From Mastigamoeba balamuthi (Eukaryota; Evosea; Mastigamoebida; Mastigamoebidae): a stretch of DNA of 45,798 nucleotides. Made by a program: the position numbers and the translations under genes. Below are positions 41,161 to 45,798 of this stretch, piece after piece. Positions within the stretch are counted from its first letter, which is position 1; every line of letters starts with the position of its first letter. The stretch lies in the NCBI GenBank assembly GCA_902651635.1, contig CACRSC010000018.1, forward strand, positions 723,397-769,194. The letters are read 5' to 3'. The notes under the pieces were generated by a model. The model saw only the letters and a list, made by a program, of their open reading frames with translations. It had not been told where the DNA came from and ran no database searches.

Positions 41161-42569
41161 CTATGCCCCGGTGCCCGACGTCCAGATCTTGTAGTAGTTC
41201 AGGAAAGCGGTGATGACCGAGTAGATTCCCAGTACGATTGTCAGGATTCCGACGACATACTTCAACTTGTACGATTTCACGATACGAGTGCAGTACGCAG
41301 CAAACGGGACAGAGAGGCAAGCGCCAATCAGCAGGTATGGGACGAGGGAGTAGTGCTTTTTCGAGTTTTCCACATCGTTGCGGGCAGCAGCAAACACGAA
41401 GTCGCACACAATCCCAGAGATGCAGATCACAAACTCCGTCGCTGACGTAACCGCAATCGCATTCCTGTTCGGCCTTCCCACGATCTGCCAGGCCAGCGTG
41501 AGAGGGCACCCCGAGGAGCGGAGTACGCACGACTTGGCCGGACACAGCCATGGGGCCATAGCCGCCTCCGCTGATGCCCTTGTTGAACCCCGTCACCAGG
41601 CCCAGGATGCAGATCTTCCACGACGCGTACTTGACCCGCAGGTGGAACAGCGCAAACACCACCATGATCACTCCCATGGCCAGCACCATGAACCCGATGT
41701 ACAGCTTCACCGCCAGCTTCTGGTCCTTGGTCTTGATGATCGTGACCCACGAGCTGACGATGGTCCCCAGGACACCGGTGAAGGACATGATGAGGATGAT
41801 CTGCATGTCCACGGTCAGGCGGCTGCGGACCGCGAACCAGGTGCGGTACCACCACGACGATTCTGCTCTTTTCTCGTCCAGTTTTTCTGGGTTCTCTTCG
41901 TTTTCCTCTTCAGACTCGGAGTCGTCCATTAACTCGGCCTTCTCTCCTGTAGACTTGCGCTTCGGCAAGTCGACGTCGATGACTGTCACTATCTGTGTGA
42001 CAGGGTCAGAGAAGAGAGTCGAGTGGGTGTCTGCTGAGCACCGATTCAATTTGGATGTCAGCCTCGATGGGGCTTCCCTCTTTCCCCTTGTCGTCGGCAG
42101 CATTCTTCCGGGCCCGGGATTTGGCCAGCTTCAGCTGTAGAGACGATGGCAGGTACTTCTCCAGATGGATCCCTGCAACAAGAGTTGATTCTATCAGAAG
42201 GCGACCAAATAGCATGGCCAACTCTTTTCCTTCTTTAAGTCAGCCCGGGAAAAGCGGAAGAAAGACACCGCGGAGGGCGCGGGGGATCGCACCGATGTTA
42301 ATGTTGTGGAAGATGCCGTGGAAGATGGTCGCGAGGAGGCCCGTGGCGGCCTCGGAGACGAGGATGCTCTGCACGATGACGGCGCGCTCGAACCCGAACA
42401 CCGGCGTCAGCAGCACGGGCGTCAGCGTCGTGCCGTAGCCCATGCCCAGCGAGCTGTCCACCAGCTCGCAGAAGAACGCGAGCACGGGGACCACGATGTA
42501 CTGCCACGGGAACGAGCTCGAGTCCGCGTGGGCCGCCACAGACGAGAGCGAGGACAATGGGCTTGACAT
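41161..42569 (-). CDS. TauE/SafE-family membrane transporter, copy 2 (multi-exon)
   Basis: Start ATG 42569 (MSSPLSSLSSVAAHADSSS). Layout as in copy 1: DSSLGMGYGTTLTPVLLTPV, a linker exon GIHLEKYLPSSLQLKLAKSR, an acidic loop (DDSESEEENEENPEKLDE), SSWWYRTWFAVRSRLTVDMQ through GGGYGPMAVSGQV, intron GTGCGTACT...GGCAG, then IVGRPNRNAIAVTSATEFVI and a C-terminus ending KIWTSGTGA at 41161. Transmembrane exons are nearly identical in nucleotides to copy 1 (for example around 41570-41850 against 36650-36930), while linkers, introns and termini differ. It is 170 bases downstream-facing from the fibro-slime gene's stop. Substrate unknown. Confidence 0.83.
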
Positions 42570-43063
42570 GGACCTGCGCCTATTTCGGGACCGCCAAGGA
42601 AAAATTTGCCAAAACACACGTAGAGCCCAGATTCCTCGGATCCATTCTGGATCCACCACGTCAACTGCAGGGAATCGCTTTTTCATATTGCCCTGAAACA
42701 CATCCGGACAGCTGTTGGTCGGAGCTCCGGTGTTGATTAGGGCAAAGCCCTGAGCAGAGAATCTGAGTGTTTGCTAATGGAATTCTATCAGTAGTCGGAA
42801 TTCGTCAGGACCCACGCGATAGTATCAAGGAACTGAGTATACGTGAGGATGAGCCACTCTTGGGGCGGCGGCTGGGGGGATAGGTGAGATACTTTCAGAA
42901 AGTGCACTTTTTTTCCCGCGGTGACGTGAGCAGTGCGGTGGATGGGGACGTGCGGGCCCCCCACCAAGGCAGTGGCTTAAAATGCTCGGCCCGAGCGGTC
43001 CACCAGTTACGTCAGACACTCACAGAGCGTATACACAGCAGACTCCTCTCCTCTCTCCTCATC
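42570..43063. promoter_or_regulatory. Divergent intergenic region, TauE copy 2 and PRA1 gene
   Basis: 494 bases without a supported gene. The stretch 42700-42840 is AT-richer. The last 60 bases before the PRA1 ATG are pyrimidine-rich (CTCCTCTCCTCTCTCCTC), which could be an initiator-type or 5' UTR feature. Confidence 0.35.
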
Positions 43064-43980
43064 ATGTCTACCGACTCGTGCCCCGCCCCGGTGGCAACGC
43101 CCGTTGCGGTCCCCGCTCCTGCCCCTGCAGCCCCGCAGCCCCAGGTCGCCGCGGCATACCCTCCCTACGCGTTCCCCGTTCCTCCGACAGCCCCTGCTGG
43201 GCAGCAGCCCGTCGCGTACTACCCGTACTACCCCCAGTACGTCGTCCCGTCGGCAGCGCTGGCGCCGACCGGCCCGTTCCAGCCGACGGCCCCCGCGGGC
43301 AACTGCGAGAAGGTGCCGCTGGTGAGCGCGAGGCAGCCCAGCCCCGACGCGACCGCCGTGTCCGTTGAGCCGACGCCCCTGCCCAAGCCCGCGTGGGCCG
43401 AGTGGTCGAGGTTCATCGGCAAGTGGGCGACGTACACCATCCCGCACGGCAGGCCCGAGATCAAGCGCCGCGTCCACGACAACTGGCACCAGTTCTGCAA
43501 CAACTACCTCGCCATCCTCGCCGTCCTGACCGTCTTCGTCTCGTGCGTCTCCTCCCCCTCGCTAGCTCCGTCCTCCCCCTTCCCACGGCGAGCGAGACTG
43601 ACCTCCCGTTCTCCTCCAGGATGTTCTTCTGGGCTGCGCTCATCATCACGGTCGTGATGTCGGCGGCCATCGCCTACGTCATCTGGTGGCGCGGGCGCCC
43701 GTTCTCGATGTGCAAGAGGGAGATACCCAGGTGGGTGCCGCTCACGTTCCTCGGCATCATCACGGTGGCGCTGCTGCTGTGGTCGACGCACGGCATCTGG
43801 CTGATCGTCCTGTTCAACTGGGCCATCCTGTCGCTCATCCACAGCCTCCTCTGGACCGAGACGGCCCCGCAGGTGTCCGCCCCCGCTGTCCCCGGGGCCC
43901 CGCTGCCGCCTGCGCCCACGGTGCCGGTTGCCAACGCCCAGTGCCCCCCGAGCGACGCCAAGGTTGTCGCTGCCGTGTAA
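43064..43980 (+). CDS. PRA1-family (prenylated Rab acceptor) membrane protein (279 aa, two exons)
   Basis: Exons 43064-43542 and 43620-43980; GT-AG, phase 2 (VLTVFVS joined to MFFWAALIIT). Residues 1-105 are Pro/Ala/Tyr-rich and disordered (AYPPYAFPVPPTAPAG). The PRA1 domain begins with RVHDNWHQFCNNYLAILAVL, followed by four hydrophobic segments arranged as two hairpins: YLAILAVLTVFVS, MFFWAALIITVVMSAAIAYV, PLTFLGIITVALLLW and GIWLIVLFNWAILSLIHSLL. Such proteins bind prenylated Rab GTPases and act in ER-Golgi traffic. The long Pro-rich N-terminus is unusual for the family. The next gene downstream is a Rab GTPase. Confidence 0.72.
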
Positions 43981-44408
43981 AGCGCCGTAATTATCAACAT
44001 AGCTTTGGAGACTCAGTTGATTGGAAACAGAACCAGTGCTCCTATCATTGTGCTTGTTTCACGAAGACCACAACAGCGATTACTGTAGACAGCCGCAGGA
44101 TAGCCCAAGACCCGCCAGAGAAAGAAGAAAACCACTGTCTTGTTTCGTTTACCGGTTGTAATTGTCCGGGTTAGCGACACTTGCTCGTACGAATAGTCGT
44201 CTTTATCCGGCGGAGCTTTCATCAGGTGTTCCCCGCGCCTTACGTAGTTGCCGCCCGCGCATCCCGCGAGATTTCAATTGCCGGCCTGCTATTTCCTGTT
44301 TCTCGGAAGAAATACTACCCAAGATATGCGAAGATATGCCCAGCCGAGGCACCGCTGACGCACTATTGCGCAAAAGAAGTTCAAGGCCAGCAGCCCGCCG
44401 CTCCCGCA
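43981..44408. other. Intergenic region, no gene seen
   Basis: About 430 bases between the PRA1 and Rab genes, same strand. Contains a doubled AAGATATGC (AAGATATGCGAAGATATGCC, about 44322-44341), 70-85 bases upstream of the Rab ATG, akin to the AGATAT elements at other starts. Confidence 0.4.
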
Positions 44409-45288
44409 ATGGCCACCGACATCCCGCCCGACAGCTACGACGTGCTCCTGAAGCGTTCGCGGCGCCCCCCCCCCCCTGCGCTTCGCCAATCTGACCGTGT
44501 TTCTCCGCTTTCTCGGGGGCCGTTGGGGTCCGCTCTGCTGCTGGCCCGTCTGTCTGGGCTTCCGGGGGGCCTGCGGGGGCCTTGGGGGGCTGCAGTGGTG
44601 CTGATCGGGGACAGCGGCGTGGGCAAGAGCAACCTGCTGTCGCGCTTCTCGCACAACGAGTTCAACCTCGAGAGCAAGACGACTGTCGGCGTCGAGTTCG
44701 CGACGCGGACGCTGGAGATCGGCGACTCTGTGGTCAAGGCGCAGGTCTGGGACACCGCGGGCCAGGAGCGGTTCCGCGCCATCGCCAGCGCCTACTACCG
44801 CGGGTCGCACGGGGCGCTGCTCGTCTACTCGGTGACGAGCCGCCAGACGTTCCAGAACGTGGGCGTGTGGCTGCGGGAGATCAAGGAGAACGCGCCCGGG
44901 GCGGTGGTGATGCTCGTGGGCAACAAGAGCGACCTGCGGCACCTGCGCGAGGTCAAGACGGAGGAGGGCAGGGGCCTCGCGGAGAAGAACGGCCTGCTCT
45001 TCATCGAGACGTCGGCCTACGACGCCTCCAACGTCAACATCTCGTTCGAGAACCTCCTCCACGGTCCGTGAGGGCGGCGCCCGCGACAGGCAGGCCTCGT
45101 GTTCTGACGTGGTTGGCTTGGCTCCTGCAGCGATCTACGACAGGGGGCTGAGGCCCGCGGGCGGCGACGTGGTCGCGGTCGACAGGGACGAGCGCAGGCG
45201 AATCAACACTGGCGACGAGGGACAGGACCTTGTCGATGGGTCCGACGGCGGAGTCGACGGCAGACGGTGCGGCTGCATGGTAATGTAA
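44409..45288 (+). CDS. Rab11/RabA-type small GTPase (223 aa, three exons)
   Basis: Exons 44409-44454, 44596-45063, 45131-45288; GT-AG. Splices restore LLK joined to [12 protein letters not shown] and NLLH joined to AIYDRG. Nucleotide-binding motifs: P-loop GDSGVGKS (20-27), switch I with [19 protein letters not shown] (67 on), NKSD (125-128) and [24 protein letters not shown] and EFATRTLEI are Rab11 signature text, so recycling-endosome or trans-Golgi traffic is the likely role. The C-terminus ends RRCGCMVM: the final four residues make a CaaX-type box and the two Cys form CxC, unlike the usual Rab11 CCxx end. The second Cys or both may be prenylated. GTPase residues (Gln in TAGQE) are intact. 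Confidence 0.92.
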
Positions 45289-45748
45289 AGATGCCCCCAG
45301 AAACGTTTGCCGCTGTTGTGTTTTCTTGGGGGGTCGGTGAGCGTACCGTTGATTGGCATGCATGCTCGCGTTCAACCGGTGATCTCGAGTGCGAGTGGGC
45401 TTCTCTACGTCTCATCGACTGCTGCAATGAAATGTACACGGAACCGTATCAAGGTGGCAGTGTGTGTGCTCAAGAGACGAACCGCAGGATTGATTTCAAT
45501 GACGTCCACAGGGTCCAACGCAACAATTCCCAATCGCATTCAACCGCGCGACTCACCCGTGCTGGTGACGTGGCTGCTGTGTCAACAGCAAGATGCCACT
45601 CCAAGTTCACACAACCAAAGGAAAGATGATCCACAACAAGAGCAGGAGCCTAACACGCTCTCACTAGAGAGCGCATACGGTTGTGTATTTCGTGGACGAA
45701 GACATGGGCGTCCACCAATGAGAGAGTGGGGTGACGGTGCGGCGATCC
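45289..45748. other. Intergenic region, no gene seen
   Basis: About 460 bases between converging genes (Rab plus strand; a minus-strand gene entering from the right edge). Only short shadow frames. AATAAA-type signals are not obvious. Confidence 0.4.
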
Positions 45749-45798
45749 TCAGAGGAGGGCGGAGGCAGCCACGACGACGGCGGCAGCGGCAGCGGCAA
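45749..45798 (-). CDS. C-terminal end of a probable GPI-anchored protein (partial)
   Basis: Read on the minus strand, the window edge gives AAAAAAVVVAASALL followed by TGA (45751-45749). This small-residue hydrophobic end resembles the tails of the GH5, GH10 and fibro-slime proteins in this window. Only 15 codons are visible, so the identity is unknown and the call rests on analogy. Confidence 0.35.
   Translation of the reverse strand, partial: AAAAAAVVVAASALL

Overview
This window is eukaryotic nuclear DNA: a compact, mostly GC-rich protist genome. Evidence seen directly is about 17 intron-bearing protein genes on both strands (short introns of roughly 40-200 nt, GT-AG with a few GC-AG), intergenic gaps of a few hundred bases, AATAAA signals after stops, and one Pol III tRNA gene. 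The gene set fits a free-living, possibly anaerobic amoeboid protist: a fibro-slime/PA14 surface protein as in Dictyostelium-like amoebae, GH5 and GH10 polysaccharide hydrolases with GPI-type tails, and a PflX-like radical SAM protein. An archamoeba such as Mastigamoeba or Pelomyxa is my inference; no marker here proves it.

Layout. 1-3400: 5' part of a non-LTR retrotransposon on the minus strand (ORF1, then an APE-type endonuclease in the SAME frame after one TGA), cut by the window edge. 3420-5950: an AT-rich island of decayed coding sequence including a piggyBac-like transposase piece. 6228-8423: secreted double-domain GH5 endoglucanase. 8621-11294: head-to-head pair of F-box paralogs, one frameshifted. 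11600-13007: PIG-Q/GPI1. 13135-13205: tRNA-Glu(CTC). 13388-17354: full-length USP7-type deubiquitinase, ten exons resolved. 17629-18184: two doubtful small ORFs. 18276-19770: MINPP-type histidine phosphatase. 20177-21227: PflX-like radical SAM protein. 21230-23000: second AT-rich island. 23008-28277: two polycystin-2-like channels in tandem with no clear gap between them.

28473-28978: TrmO-like tRNA methyltransferase. 29219-30676: PH-SH3 protein. 30958-31814: Mediator subunit MED4. 31930-32602: small membrane protein. 32662-34455: MYND-finger protein. 34796-36139: GH10 xylanase. 36243-37685 and 41161-42569: two close TauE/SafE transporter paralogs flanking the fibro-slime protein at 38300-40991. 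43064-43980: PRA1-family protein. 44409-45288: Rab11-type GTPase. 45749-45798: the last codons of a probable GPI-anchored protein on the minus strand.

The genes are ordinary housekeeping and secretory functions rather than one operon-like system. Themes that link them: GPI anchoring (PIG-Q plus at least three predicted GPI-anchored secreted proteins), Rab/PRA1 membrane traffic side by side, ubiquitin machinery (F-box pair, USP7), and local duplication (GH5 domains, F-box pair, TauE pair, polycystin pair). The most unusual signals are the in-frame TGA between retrotransposon ORF1 and ORF2, the possibly fused two-channel polycystin locus, the GC-AG introns, and the two AT-rich islands.
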